Below are positions 44,984 through 52,659 of a DNA stretch of 64,000 bases, one piece after another. The position numbers were made by a program, and so were the translations under genes. Below the pieces are notes generated by a model. It was not told the DNA's origin and made no database searches. It saw nothing but the letters and a program-made list of their open reading frames with translations. The stretch is from assembly GCA_964513215.1 (NCBI GenBank), contig CAZELU010000003.1:17032-81031 (forward strand), given 5' to 3'. Source of the DNA: Casp-actino8 sp964513215 (GTDB taxonomy: Bacteria > Actinomycetota > Acidimicrobiia > Acidimicrobiales > Ilumatobacteraceae). Numbering within the stretch: the stretch's first letter is position 1; every line of letters starts with the position of its first letter.

Positions 44984-46318
44984 ATGGAGCAGATTCGCGA
45001 GGCCATTCTCAACGGGGCCGACTCCGCGGCTATCGCCGCCCTCCCCATTCCCACGCATTATCGGGCCGCCCACCTGTTGGCCTCCGAGACCGCGATGTTC
45101 GAAGGGGTTCCTTCCGAGAAGAAGGACCCGCGTCAGAGCATCCATGTGAGCGACGTGCCGACGCCCGAACTCGCCCCGGACGAGGTCTACGTCGCAGTGA
45201 TGGCGAGCAGCATCAACTTCAACACCGTGTGGTCGAGCATTTTCGAGCCGGTGTCGACGTTCGGGCCGATGAAGCGTTTGTCGCGCGACAGCGACTGGAT
45301 GAAGCGTCACGATCAGCCGTACCAGGTGATCGGTAGTGACGGGTCGGGTGTGGTGCTCAAGGTCGGTTCGGCCGTGCGGTTGTGGAAGCCGGGCGATCAC
45401 GTGACCATTCACTGCAACTACGTCGACGACCAGGACAACACCGCCCACAACGACTCGATGCTGGCCGCGAACCAGCGCATCTGGGGTTACGAGTCGAACT
45501 TCGGCGGATTGGCCGACCTCTCGGTGGTCAAGGCCAACCAGCTCATGCCCAAGCCCGCCCACTTGACGTGGGAAGAGGCCGCGGTGAACGCGCTCTGCAA
45601 TTCGACGTCGTACCGCATGCTCGTGTCACGCAATGGCGCCGCGATGAAGCAGGGCGATGTCGTTCTCATCTGGGGAGCGACTGGTGGTATCGGTGCGTAC
45701 GCCACGCAGTACGTGTTGAACGGCGGTGGCATTCCGGTGTGCGTGGTGTCGAACTCCGACAAGGCGCAGATTCTTCGCGACATGGGTGTCGAAGCGATCA
45801 TCGATCGCAAGGCTGCCGGTTACAAGTTCTGGAAGGACGAACACACTCACGACGAGAGTGAATGGCGCCGTCTCGGAAGCGACATCCGCGATCTCGTGGG
45901 CGAAGATCCAGACATCGTCTTCGAGCATCCGGGTCGTTCCACGTTCGCCGCATCGATGTACGTGGCCAAGCGCGGCGGCACCATCGTCACCTGTGCGGCC
46001 ACGAGCGGCTTCATGATGGAGTTCGACAACCGCCACTTCTGGATGCGCCTCAAGAATCTCGTGGGTAGTCACTTCGCGAACTATCAGGAGTCGTGGCAGG
46101 CCAATCGCCTCATCGCCAAGGGCATGATCCACCCGGTGATCAGTCAGACGTTCGCACTCGAGAACGTGGGCGAGGCGGCGTACCAGGTTCATCACAACAT
46201 GCACGAGGGCAAACTGGGCGTGCTGTGTCTGTCGCCTGAGCCAGGCCTCGGCGTGACCGATCCTGAGTTCCGCGCCAAGGTGGGCGAGGCGAACCTGTCT
46301 CGGTTCCGTCGTTCGTGA
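44984..46318 (+). CDS. ccr: Crotonyl-CoA carboxylase/reductase
   Basis: The 444-residue MDR-family enzyme matches Ccr closely: SSINFNTVWSS, PYQVIGSDGSGVVLKVG, RIWGYESNFGGLADLSVVK, WGATGGIGAYATQYV (NADPH) and GSHFANYQESW. Asn80, Glu170 and His363 fit the CO2-pocket residues described for the Kitasatospora enzyme (Asn81, Glu171, His365); residue 169 is Tyr where that enzyme has Phe. It reductively carboxylates crotonyl-CoA to (2S)-ethylmalonyl-CoA. This is the key step of the ethylmalonyl-CoA pathway for acetate assimilation, and also supplies polyketide extender units. The epimerase gene follows after 22 bp. Confidence 0.93.
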   Translation: MEQIREAILNGADSAAIAALPIPTHYRAAHLLASETAMFEGVPSEKKDPRQSIHVSDVPTPELAPDEVYVAVMASSINFNTVWSSIFEPVSTFGPMKRLSRDSDWMKRHDQPYQVIGSDGSGVVLKVGSAVRLWKPGDHVTIHCNYVDDQDNTAHNDSMLAANQRIWGYESNFGGLADLSVVKANQLMPKPAHLTWEEAAVNALCNSTSYRMLVSRNGAAMKQGDVVLIWGATGGIGAYATQYVLNGGGIPVCVVSNSDKAQILRDMGVEAIIDRKAAGYKFWKDEHTHDESEWRRLGSDIRDLVGEDPDIVFEHPGRSTFAASMYVAKRGGTIVTCAATSGFMMEFDNRHFWMRLKNLVGSHFANYQESWQANRLIAKGMIHPVISQTFALENVGEAAYQVHHNMHEGKLGVLCLSPEPGLGVTDPEFRAKVGEANLSRFRRS

Positions 46319-46340
46319 TCGGTCGTGGCAGGCTGAGGCC

Positions 46341-46742
46341 ATGATCCTCACCGAAATCGACCACGTGGCCATCGCAGTGAAAGATCTCGAAGCGGCCATC
46401 GATTACTACCAGCGGGCGTTCGGAGCCACCGTCGACCATCGCGAAGTCGTCGAGAGCGACGGCGTGGAAGAGGCGCTGTTGAAGGTGGCCGAGAGTTACG
46501 TGCAGTTGCTCACGCCGACGCGTGACGACAGCCCGGTGGCCAAGGCGATCGAGAAGCGTGGTGAGGGTCTGCATCACATCGGATATCGCGTGAAGGATTG
46601 TGGTGAGGCGTTGGCGTCGATGCTGGCGGCGGGGGCGACGGCGATCGACAAGGCGCCGCGTCCGGGGAGTCGTGGAACGACTGTTGCGTTCATTCACCCG
46701 AAGGGCAGCTTCGGCACCCTCATCGAACTCGTCCAGGAATAG
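46341..46742 (+). CDS. mce: Methylmalonyl-CoA (ethylmalonyl-CoA) epimerase
   Basis: The 133-residue VOC-fold protein has metal ligands in IDHVAIAV, EGLHHIGYRV and GTLIELVQE and the typical layout of methylmalonyl-CoA epimerase. It interconverts the 2R and 2S forms; the enzyme in ethylmalonyl-CoA pathways serves both ethylmalonyl- and methylmalonyl-CoA. It follows ccr by 22 bp, and CAGGCT lies 6 nt before its ATG. The long palindrome after it probably ends the transcript. Confidence 0.92.
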   Translation: MILTEIDHVAIAVKDLEAAIDYYQRAFGATVDHREVVESDGVEEALLKVAESYVQLLTPTRDDSPVAKAIEKRGEGLHHIGYRVKDCGEALASMLAAGATAIDKAPRPGSRGTTVAFIHPKGSFGTLIELVQE

Positions 46743-46781
46743 CCAACGAACTGTGTGGTTCTCGCTTCGTGGTTCGTGCAG

Positions 46782-46838
46782 TGTGGTTCTGGGTGAAAAA
46801 TTCGCTGGAATCCAGCGAATTTTTCACCCAGAACCACA
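46782..46838. terminator. 57-bp perfect palindrome between convergent genes (bidirectional terminator or repeat)
   Basis: Two exact 28-nt inverted arms (46782-46809 and 46811-46838) flank one central base. Each arm includes a run of five A or T, so RNA from either strand forms a long hairpin that could end both the epimerase and the methyltransferase transcripts. The outer 10-mer GTGTGGTTCT also occurs directly at 46753-46762. The arms are far longer and more exact than a terminator needs, so a dispersed genomic repeat is an alternative. Confidence 0.7.
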
Positions 46839-46850
46839 TCTAGAAGGTCG

Positions 46851-48035
46851 TTAGAGGGCGAGGAGCATCAGGCCTTTGAGATATTCGGCCTCGGGGAAGT
46901 GCAACGGGATCGGATGATCGGCTGGTTGTCCCAACCGTCGCACGATGTGCGCCTCGCGATTCGCATCGACGGCCGCGCCGGCCACGACCTTCTGGAACAG
47001 ATCGCTCGACACCGCACCCGAGCACGAGTACGTGAACAGCAGCCCGCCCGGCCGCAACAACTTGAGCGCGAGCAGATTCAGGTCCTTGTACGCGCGGGTG
47101 GCTCGATCGACTTGATTGGGGTTGTTGGCGAGTTTGGGCGGATCGAGGACGATCAAGTCGAAACTGGCTCGCCGATCGCGTAGCGATCGCAGTTCGGTGA
47201 ACGCGTCGGCTTCCACGAGATCACCGATGTTCACATCGTTCGCTCGGGCATTGGTCTCGGCGAGCAGGAGGGCCGGGCCCGAGGAGTCGATCGTTGTGAT
47301 GGAGCTTGCGCCACCGCGGGCCGCCGCCACGCTGAACGACCCGGTGTAGCCGAACACGTTCAGCACCGCTCGATCGCGTGAATGCTCGGTGACGAGCCGA
47401 CGACTGTCGCGTTGGTCGATGTAGAAGCCGGTCTTGTGGCCGTGCTCCACATCGACGTGAAAGCGGAGACCGTTCTCGTGAGCCCAGACTGGTTCAGGAA
47501 GTGATCCGTGCCGCACACCGGTGGTGGGCTCGAGTCCCTCGCGGGATCGATTGTCGCCGTCACTGCGCTCGAACACGCAGTGCACACCGTCGAGTGACGC
47601 GAGCGCCGCGACGACCGCATCCCGTCGTCTGTCGATTCCGACCGTCGTGATCTGAAACACCACGACTGATCCATAACGGTCGGCCACCAGACCAGGCAGA
47701 CCGTCGGCCTCTCCGAAGACCAGCCGAACTGCGTCGCCGTCGGCGATTCCGAGGTGACGTCGCCGTTCGGCCGCAGCAGTGATGCGGGCCGCCACGAATC
47801 CGTCGTCGATCGATTGCTGAACGTCGAAGGCCCACACTCGGGCCCGAATCGACGAGTGCGGACTGTACGACGCCAGTGCCATCGGCCGTGATGCTTCGTC
47901 CACCACGACCACGGTGTCGCCCGGCTGCGGATCACCTAGAACTCGGTCGACCGAGCCACTCATGATCCACGGATGGTGTCGGCGCAGGCTGCGGTCGCGC
48001 CCGGTCTTGAGTCGAAGCGTCGCCCGCTCGTTCAT
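46851..48035 (-). CDS. RlmI-like class I SAM-dependent RNA methyltransferase
   Basis: The 394-residue protein has an N-terminal PUA-like domain (LRRHHPWIMSGSVDRV), an RlmI-type middle domain (FGEADGLPGLVADRYG) and a Rossmann methyltransferase (VLNVFGYTGSFSVAAARGGA, then FDLIVLDPPKLANN). RlmI makes m5C1962 in 23S rRNA. Cys in SYSCSGAV near the end fits the catalytic Cys of these enzymes. It is convergent with the epimerase gene and separated from it by the palindrome. Confidence 0.85.
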   Translation of the reverse strand: MNERATLRLKTGRDRSLRRHHPWIMSGSVDRVLGDPQPGDTVVVVDEASRPMALASYSPHSSIRARVWAFDVQQSIDDGFVAARITAAAERRRHLGIADGDAVRLVFGEADGLPGLVADRYGSVVVFQITTVGIDRRRDAVVAALASLDGVHCVFERSDGDNRSREGLEPTTGVRHGSLPEPVWAHENGLRFHVDVEHGHKTGFYIDQRDSRRLVTEHSRDRAVLNVFGYTGSFSVAAARGGASSITTIDSSGPALLLAETNARANDVNIGDLVEADAFTELRSLRDRRASFDLIVLDPPKLANNPNQVDRATRAYKDLNLLALKLLRPGGLLFTYSCSGAVSSDLFQKVVAGAAVDANREAHIVRRLGQPADHPIPLHFPEAEYLKGLMLLAL

Positions 48036-48112
48036 GTCGGGCTCACTTTGACCCGATCTTGAACGACAGAGGAGTCGACGGCGATCAGGCTGTGGGCCAG
48101 GAGGGACACGTC

Positions 48113-48724
48113 ATGACGGTACTGGTCGGAACACTGGTAGGAGTGCTGGGCGCGCTTCTGATGCGCCCGATCGTTCGTCATTACACAGCGACGAACTCAC
48201 CGGTGTGGCTCGGCGCACCGATCGCTGCGGTGACCGCCGGGGCGATGACATCGCAAACCGACGGCGTCCTGCTGTCGGTCGCACTCGGATTGCTCGCGAC
48301 GTCGATCGTTGCGTTGAGCGAGATCGATCTGAAGGTGCGGCGTCTGCCGCGTGAGATCAGTTATCCAGCAACGATCGCGGGGGTCGTCCTCTTGGCGACC
48401 GATGCGTTGATGCGAGATCGAGCGGATCGGTTGTTGATGGTGTTGGCCGGAGCGACCGCTTTCACTGCTGCGATGGTCGTCTTGTTCGTGATCGGGCGAG
48501 GCTCGCTCGGGGAAGGTGACGTTCGCGTCGCTCCGTTGCTCGGTTCGTTCCTCGGCTACTGGTCGCCCGGTCTCGTGTTGCCGGCGCTGTTGGTCGCCTC
48601 GCTCGTGGCAGCCGTCGTGGGAGTCGTGCTCGCGGTGGTGAAGCGGACCGGTCGTAGCACAACGCTCCCGTTCGGTCCGTTCTTGGCGCTCGGCACCGTG
48701 GTCATCCTGATGAACGCTCAGTGA
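48113..48724 (+). CDS. Type IV prepilin peptidase-like protein (A24 family)
   Basis: The 203-residue membrane protein has about six helices and the two aspartates of A24 peptidases: Asp in ALSEIDLKVRRLPREIS and the GxGD motif as LGEGDVRVAPLLG. It lacks the N-terminal methylase domain, as in TadV-type enzymes. It would cleave prepilin-like leaders at the membrane, but no pilus or Tad genes are nearby. The ATG at 48113 has a strong AGGAGGG site; a TTG 18 codons upstream is less likely. Its end overlaps the convergent Fic gene by 7 bp. Confidence 0.8.
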   Translation: MTVLVGTLVGVLGALLMRPIVRHYTATNSPVWLGAPIAAVTAGAMTSQTDGVLLSVALGLLATSIVALSEIDLKVRRLPREISYPATIAGVVLLATDALMRDRADRLLMVLAGATAFTAAMVVLFVIGRGSLGEGDVRVAPLLGSFLGYWSPGLVLPALLVASLVAAVVGVVLAVVKRTGRSTTLPFGPFLALGTVVILMNAQ

Positions 48725-49137
48725 TCGCTGATCGGCGAGATCACTGGCCGAAGGTACTGGCGCAACCACGCTGCTGCTTCTGGAATCTCCCATTGACCTG
48801 CCGCGATGGAGAGGACCGCGTCTTCGGCGTTATCGATCGAAGGCATGGGATCGAAGATCCATCCGTTGAGATCGACGAAGAGACGCAGACAGACCCAGGA
48901 CGCGCGCTTGTTGCCGTCAGGCAGAGGATGGTTACGAGCGATCCGAACGATCAACACAGCAGCCTTGTCGACGAAGTCCGGATAGAAGTCCGTATCGCCC
49001 AGTCCCGCAGCCGGCGCGTTCAGTGCCGAGTCGGCGAGGGACAGGTTCGTGACATTGAGAATCGTGGTCTGGTCGAGCCCGGTGACAGCCATGGCGACTT
49101 CGATGAAGTCGGCGAGGTCGAGATATCGGACCGTCAC
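48718..49137 (-). CDS. Fic/Doc-family toxin
   Basis: The 139-residue protein is Doc-sized and has the active motif in RNHPLPDGNKRASW, matching HxFxDGNKR with a Pro change. It begins VTVRYLDLADFIEVAMAVTG. Doc phosphorylates EF-Tu and Fic enzymes transfer AMP to target proteins; which applies here is unknown. It starts by GTGA overlap with the ribbon-helix-helix antitoxin gene. Confidence 0.85.
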   Translation of the reverse strand: MTVRYLDLADFIEVAMAVTGLDQTTILNVTNLSLADSALNAPAAGLGDTDFYPDFVDKAAVLIVRIARNHPLPDGNKRASWVCLRLFVDLNGWIFDPMPSIDNAEDAVLSIAAGQWEIPEAAAWLRQYLRPVISPISDH

Positions 49138-49343
49138 TTGGCCAGGCGCTCGAGCAACTCGCGGTCCTGCTCGATGATCGTGCGGAGGCGAACTCGGAAG
49201 TCGGGGTCGTTCTGCCGACGCTCGATGGCCTCGCGCAGGGCGACCTTGATGGTCTCGTTGAGGCTCCAGCCCTCGGCCCGGGCCAGAGCCTCGGTATCGG
49301 AGGCAAGGTCGGAGTCGAGGCGGATGGTGAAGTTCTTCGTCAT
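49134..49343 (-). CDS. Ribbon-helix-helix antitoxin
   Basis: The 69-residue protein has a ribbon-helix-helix DNA-binding pattern (NFTIRLDSDLASDTEALARA, then SLNETIKVALREAIERR) and a helical C-terminal tail likely to bind the toxin. It replaces the Phd-type antitoxin usual for Doc. The ATG lies 6 nt after TACCAT on the minus strand (49350-49355). The palindrome ATCATGAT (49355-49362) adjoins that element and is a candidate operator for autorepression. Confidence 0.82.
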   Translation of the reverse strand: MTKNFTIRLDSDLASDTEALARAEGWSLNETIKVALREAIERRQNDPDFRVRLRTIIEQDRELLERLAK

Positions 49344-49349
49344 GGTGGC

Positions 49350-49380
49350 ATGGTATCATGATGTCGTAACGAGCGGTCAA
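49350..49380 (-). promoter_or_regulatory. Promoter/operator of the toxin-antitoxin pair
   Basis: Reading on the minus strand, TTGACC (49375-49380) could be a -35 and TACCAT (49350-49355) a -10, with a longish 19-nt spacer. The 8-bp palindrome ATCATGAT (49355-49362) touches the -10 and would suit a dimeric ribbon-helix-helix repressor. Confidence 0.45.
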
Positions 49381-49409
49381 GTCATCAACGCCGCAGGCAC
49401 AATGGCCTC

Positions 49410-50303
49410 GTGATCGTTCACCTGGTCGACGGCACCTACGAGCTCTACCGACAGCACTACGGCCAGGCCGTGCGTTCATCGGAGCCCTCCCCCAACGCAG
49501 CCACCATTGGCGTTCTCAACTCCACGTTCCAATTGCTCGCCGACGGCGCCACGTATATCGGTGTCGCCACCGACCACGTGATCGAGAGTTTCCGCAACGA
49601 TCTCTGGGCCGGTTACAAGACGTCCGACGGAATGGAAGTCGAGATCCTCTCGCAGATCCCGATCCTCGAAGAAGCGTTGCGATCGATGGGTGTCGCGGTT
49701 TGGCCGATGGTGGAGTTCGAAGCCGATGACGCTCTCGGATCGGCGGCCGCCGTCGCCGATCGCGACAAACGCGTCGAACAAGTGCAGATCTTCAGCCCCG
49801 ACAAAGATCTCGGTCAGTGCGTGCGAGGTCGTCGTGTCGTTCAGATCGATCGTCGCAAGATGGCCAAGGACGGAACGGGTCTCATCGACGAAGACGCGGT
49901 GCGCGAGAAGTTCGGTGTGGGTCCGGCGAGCATCGCCGACTGGCTCGGACTCGTGGGCGACACCGCCGACGGATTCCCCGGACTGAGCGGCTGGGGCGCC
50001 AAGTCGGCCTCGGCCGTTCTCGCGCGATACGAGCGCATCGAGAACGTTCCCGATTCCGTGAGCGAGTGGGACGTTCCCGGTTTGCGCGGTGCCGCCAAGT
50101 TGGCCGAGTCGTTGTCGTCTCAACGCGAACTCGCGTTGCTCTTCCGGAAAGTGGCCACCATTGTCACCACGGTTCCGGTGGGTGATGTGGACGACTGGCA
50201 CTGGACCGGCCCGCGCGACGATTTCCGTGAGTTCTGCGCCGATCTCGGTGCGCCTCGCCTGGCCGACCGGGTCGCCAGCCTGGCCTCATCACGCGGGCGG
50301 TAG
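49410..50303 (+). CDS. 5'-3' exonuclease/flap endonuclease
   Basis: The 297-residue protein resembles the N-terminal nuclease of DNA polymerase I: VHLVDGTYELYR, acidic metal motifs EFEADDALGSAA and IFSPDKDLGQCV, and the helix-three-turn-helix LGLVGDTADGFPGLSGWGAKSA. It stands alone without a polymerase domain, as in actinobacterial FEN-type exonucleases. It should process RNA primers or flaps. The GTG lies 6 nt after CACAAT (49398-49403). SRP RNA follows downstream. Confidence 0.87.
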   Translation: MIVHLVDGTYELYRQHYGQAVRSSEPSPNAATIGVLNSTFQLLADGATYIGVATDHVIESFRNDLWAGYKTSDGMEVEILSQIPILEEALRSMGVAVWPMVEFEADDALGSAAAVADRDKRVEQVQIFSPDKDLGQCVRGRRVVQIDRRKMAKDGTGLIDEDAVREKFGVGPASIADWLGLVGDTADGFPGLSGWGAKSASAVLARYERIENVPDSVSEWDVPGLRGAAKLAESLSSQRELALLFRKVATIVTTVPVGDVDDWHWTGPRDDFREFCADLGAPRLADRVASLASSRGR

Positions 50304-50323
50304 CCTCACGGGTACGTCATTCG

Positions 50324-50461
50324 GCTCCTGCCGGGTGAGGTGACGGTCGGGTCCTGTGCAACGGGTCCCCGTGAATCAGGTCAGGACCGGGAGGTAGCAG
50401 CCTTCAGCGGAACGGCTCGTGTGCCGCAGATCGCCTGGCCGTCACCTCATCCGGCAGGAAC
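50324..50461 (+). ncRNA. ffs: Signal recognition particle RNA (small bacterial type)
   Basis: The apical domain of SRP RNA is clear: CAGGTCAGGACCGGGAGGTA followed by GCAGCC and later CTCGTGTGCCGCAG. The ends pair over about 21 bp with one G-U: TCCTGCCGGGTGAGGTGACGG (in two parts, from 50326) against the matching stretch ending near 50459. It binds Ffh and targets membrane proteins to the translocon. Boundaries are set from the terminal helix and may be off by a few bases. TACGTC at 50313-50318 is a possible -10. Confidence 0.88.
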
Positions 50462-50475
50462 ATGTCTGACCACAA

Positions 50476-50563
50476 GGAAGGGTGCGAGAGCGGCCGAATC
50501 GGCACGCTTGGAAAGCGTGTGAGGTGCAAGCCTCCGTGGGTTCGAATCCCACCCCTTCCGCCA
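50476..50563 (+). tRNA. tRNA-Ser (anticodon GGA)
   Basis: An 88-nt serine tRNA with a long variable arm. The acceptor stem is GGAAGGG/CCCTTCC with discriminator G and an encoded CCA. The anticodon loop TTGGAAA gives GGA, reading UCC/UCU. T-arm TTCGAAT is intact. The last A of CCA is the first base of the tadA ATG, so the two genes overlap by one nucleotide. Confidence 0.96.
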
Positions 50564-51009
50564 TGGACATCGAAGAGGCCATGCGTCGAGCGCTCGAGGA
50601 AGCTCGGAGCGCCGCCGTGCGCGGTGACGTTCCCGTCGGAGCGGTGGTTCTTCACGAGGGTCGCGTCATCGCGGCTCGTCACAACGAACGCGAAGCAACG
50701 TCCGATCCCACTGCTCATGCCGAGGTGTTGGCGTTGCGCGATGCCGCTGCCGCTCTCGGACGCTGGCGTCTCGACGATTGCACTCTCGTGGTCACGCTCG
50801 AACCGTGCGTGATGTGCGCAGGGGCTCTCCTGAACGCGCGGATCGGTCACCTCGTCTACGGGGCCGCCGACTTGAAGGGTGGTGCGACGGCCAGCCTCTA
50901 CAACGTGTGTGCCGACCCTCGCCTCAACCACAATCCCCCTGTTACGCACGGGGTTCTGGCCACCGAGTCAGCCGCACTCCTCGAGCAGTTCTTCGCCGAG
51001 CGCCGATAA
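50563..51009 (+). CDS. tadA: tRNA-specific adenosine deaminase
   Basis: The 148-residue protein has the zinc site AHAEVLAL and LEPCVMCAGALLNARI, and EEARSAAVRGDVPVGAVVL typical of TadA. It converts A34 to inosine in tRNA-Arg(ACG), needed to read CGN codons. Its ATG begins on the terminal A of the preceding tRNA-Ser CCA, leaving no room for a ribosome site outside the tRNA. A second tRNA-Ser follows 11 bp after its stop, so the gene is embedded in a tRNA transcription unit. Confidence 0.93.
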   Translation: MDIEEAMRRALEEARSAAVRGDVPVGAVVLHEGRVIAARHNEREATSDPTAHAEVLALRDAAAALGRWRLDDCTLVVTLEPCVMCAGALLNARIGHLVYGAADLKGGATASLYNVCADPRLNHNPPVTHGVLATESAALLEQFFAERR

Positions 51010-51020
51010 CCTCGATCGAC

Positions 51021-51108
51021 GGAAGGGTGCCCGAGCGGCCGAAGGGACACGCCTCGAAAGCGTGCGACGTGCAAGCGTCCGTGGGTTCAAATCCCACCCC
51101 TTCCGCCA
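51021..51108 (+). tRNA. tRNA-Ser (anticodon CGA)
   Basis: An 88-nt serine tRNA with long variable arm and encoded CCA. Acceptor stem and T-stem are identical to the upstream tRNA-Ser, while the anticodon loop CTCGAAA gives CGA, reading UCG. The T-loop is TTCAAAT here. The two arose by duplication or share identity elements for seryl-tRNA synthetase. Confidence 0.96.
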
Positions 51109-51115
51109 GTGAGTG

Positions 51116-52627
51116 TCAGCACTCGGTTTCGTTGTCGGGCGCGCTCAGATCGATCAGGTAGTCGTCCACCACGTCGCGGGCGCATTGGCTCGCCGTGTAA
51201 CCCGTGTGCTGATTGGCGGTGACCACGACGAGGCGCCCGTCTTCGAGTGACTTGGCCATGTTGCGCGAACTCTCCAGTGGCGTCGACGCATCGCCCGTTG
51301 TTCCGATCACCACGATGGGTCCGGCTCCTGCACCCGTCACGTCCACTCTCGGATCGATCGCCTCGGGCCAGAACGCGCAGCCGTAGTTGCCCTGAGTCTC
51401 AGGAGCCATCCGCGGAGCAACTTCCTTGTAACGAGGAACGAACGAATCGGCCTCTTCGATGGTGAAGCGCTCCTCCTCGTCGGCGCACGTGATGGCGACG
51501 AATGCCTCCAGCTCGTTGCCGTACGTTCCGTCGGGCTGGCGCTGGAAGTACGCATCGAAGAGCGCGAGAAGAATCGAACCGTTGCCGTCCGCCGCTTCGG
51601 CGAGGCCGGCGGCCAGCGTGTCCCAATACGACTCGTCATACAGCGCCTGCGCGACGCTCGTCATCGCCATACCGCGCCTCAATTCGGGGCGCCCGTCTTC
51701 GGTGGGCAACGGGTTCTCGTCCATCTCGGCCATGAGCCGGTCGAACGCACCTTCAGCGTCACCGTCGTTGTGGAAGGCGCACGAGCGATCGGCTGAACAA
51801 TCGGCCAGGAAAGAGGTCAGTGCGGCTTCGAAACCCTGCTTCTGCTGCACACTCGCCGTCACCGAATCGACGTTCGGATCGGCCGCCCCGTCGAGAACTG
51901 CCGCGCGAACGGTGTCAGGAAACAGCGTGGCCCACACTGCGCCGAGTTCACTGCCGTACGAGAGTCCGAAGTACGAGATCTTCTCTTCACCGAGAGCCTG
52001 GCGAATGCGATCCATGTCGCGAGCCACGTTGTTGGTTCCCACGTGAGCAATGAACTCGCTGTTCTTCTCGTTGCACTGGTCGATGAATTCCTTGCTCAGG
52101 TCGATGTTGAACTGGGCCTCGGTCGGATCGTCGGGGGTGATGTCGCCCTGAGCGAAGTAGTAGTCGAAGTCATCGGTGCAGTCGATAGCCGGCTCGGATT
52201 CCCCGGTACCACGCGGATCGAATCCGACGATGTCGAAGTGATCGAGGAGACCCGGGCTGAGGATCTGATCAGCGGCACGGGCGAGGATCGATCCACCGAA
52301 TCCGGGACCGCCCGGGTTCATCAGCAGTGAGCCGATGCGCTTGTCGGGGTCATTGGCGACTCGCCGTTCGAGATAGAGCGAGATCGTCCCGGAGTTCGGA
52401 TCGGAGTAGTCGAGTGGAACGTCCAGCGTTCCGCATTCGACCGGTCCACACTCCTCCCATTCGATGGTTCCGGCCGAGGTCGAGTCACCATCCGAAGGTG
52501 CATCGGTGGAGTCGGTGTCGAGGACCGACGATTGGGTGCTCTCGGAGTCGACGAGAGCGACATCGGAATCACCACCGCATGACGCAACAAAGAGAAGGAA
52601 ACCGATGACAAGAGTGGTCCGCCGCAT
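51116..52627 (-). CDS. Secreted alpha/beta hydrolase, tripeptidyl aminopeptidase-like lipoprotein
   Basis: The 503-residue protein begins MRRTTLVIGFLLFVASCGG, a lipoprotein signal with lipobox VASC, then a D/S/T-rich linker. The hydrolase fold shows MNPGGPGFGGS (oxyanion region), the nucleophile FGLSYGSELG and a C-terminal TAP-like segment (GTTGDASTPLESSRNMAKSL, then His in NQHTGYT). It resembles Streptomyces SlpD/E and Tap peptidases that trim secreted peptides. The ATG at 52627 lies 6 nt after TACCAT (minus strand; 52634-52639). Its promoter is back-to-back with the ABC exporter's. Confidence 0.87.
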   Translation of the reverse strand: MRRTTLVIGFLLFVASCGGDSDVALVDSESTQSSVLDTDSTDAPSDGDSTSAGTIEWEECGPVECGTLDVPLDYSDPNSGTISLYLERRVANDPDKRIGSLLMNPGGPGFGGSILARAADQILSPGLLDHFDIVGFDPRGTGESEPAIDCTDDFDYYFAQGDITPDDPTEAQFNIDLSKEFIDQCNEKNSEFIAHVGTNNVARDMDRIRQALGEEKISYFGLSYGSELGAVWATLFPDTVRAAVLDGAADPNVDSVTASVQQKQGFEAALTSFLADCSADRSCAFHNDGDAEGAFDRLMAEMDENPLPTEDGRPELRRGMAMTSVAQALYDESYWDTLAAGLAEAADGNGSILLALFDAYFQRQPDGTYGNELEAFVAITCADEEERFTIEEADSFVPRYKEVAPRMAPETQGNYGCAFWPEAIDPRVDVTGAGAGPIVVIGTTGDASTPLESSRNMAKSLEDGRLVVVTANQHTGYTASQCARDVVDDYLIDLSAPDNETEC

Positions 52628-52633
52628 GTGTCG

Positions 52634-52653
52634 ATGGTAGGTGAAAGTAACCT
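52634..52653. promoter_or_regulatory. Overlapping divergent leaderless promoters
   Basis: TACCAT on the minus strand (52634-52639) and TAACCT on the plus strand (52648-52653) each end 6 nt before the start codon of a divergent gene. Only 32 bp separate the two start codons, so polymerase binding in one direction should hinder the other. Confidence 0.55.
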
Positions 52654-52659
52654 CGCAGC

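Noticed and set aside
50476..51108. Two near-identical serine tRNAs as attachment sites of an integrated element
   Set aside because: Only tadA lies between them; there is no integrase or foreign composition, so a normal tRNA cluster is the simpler reading.
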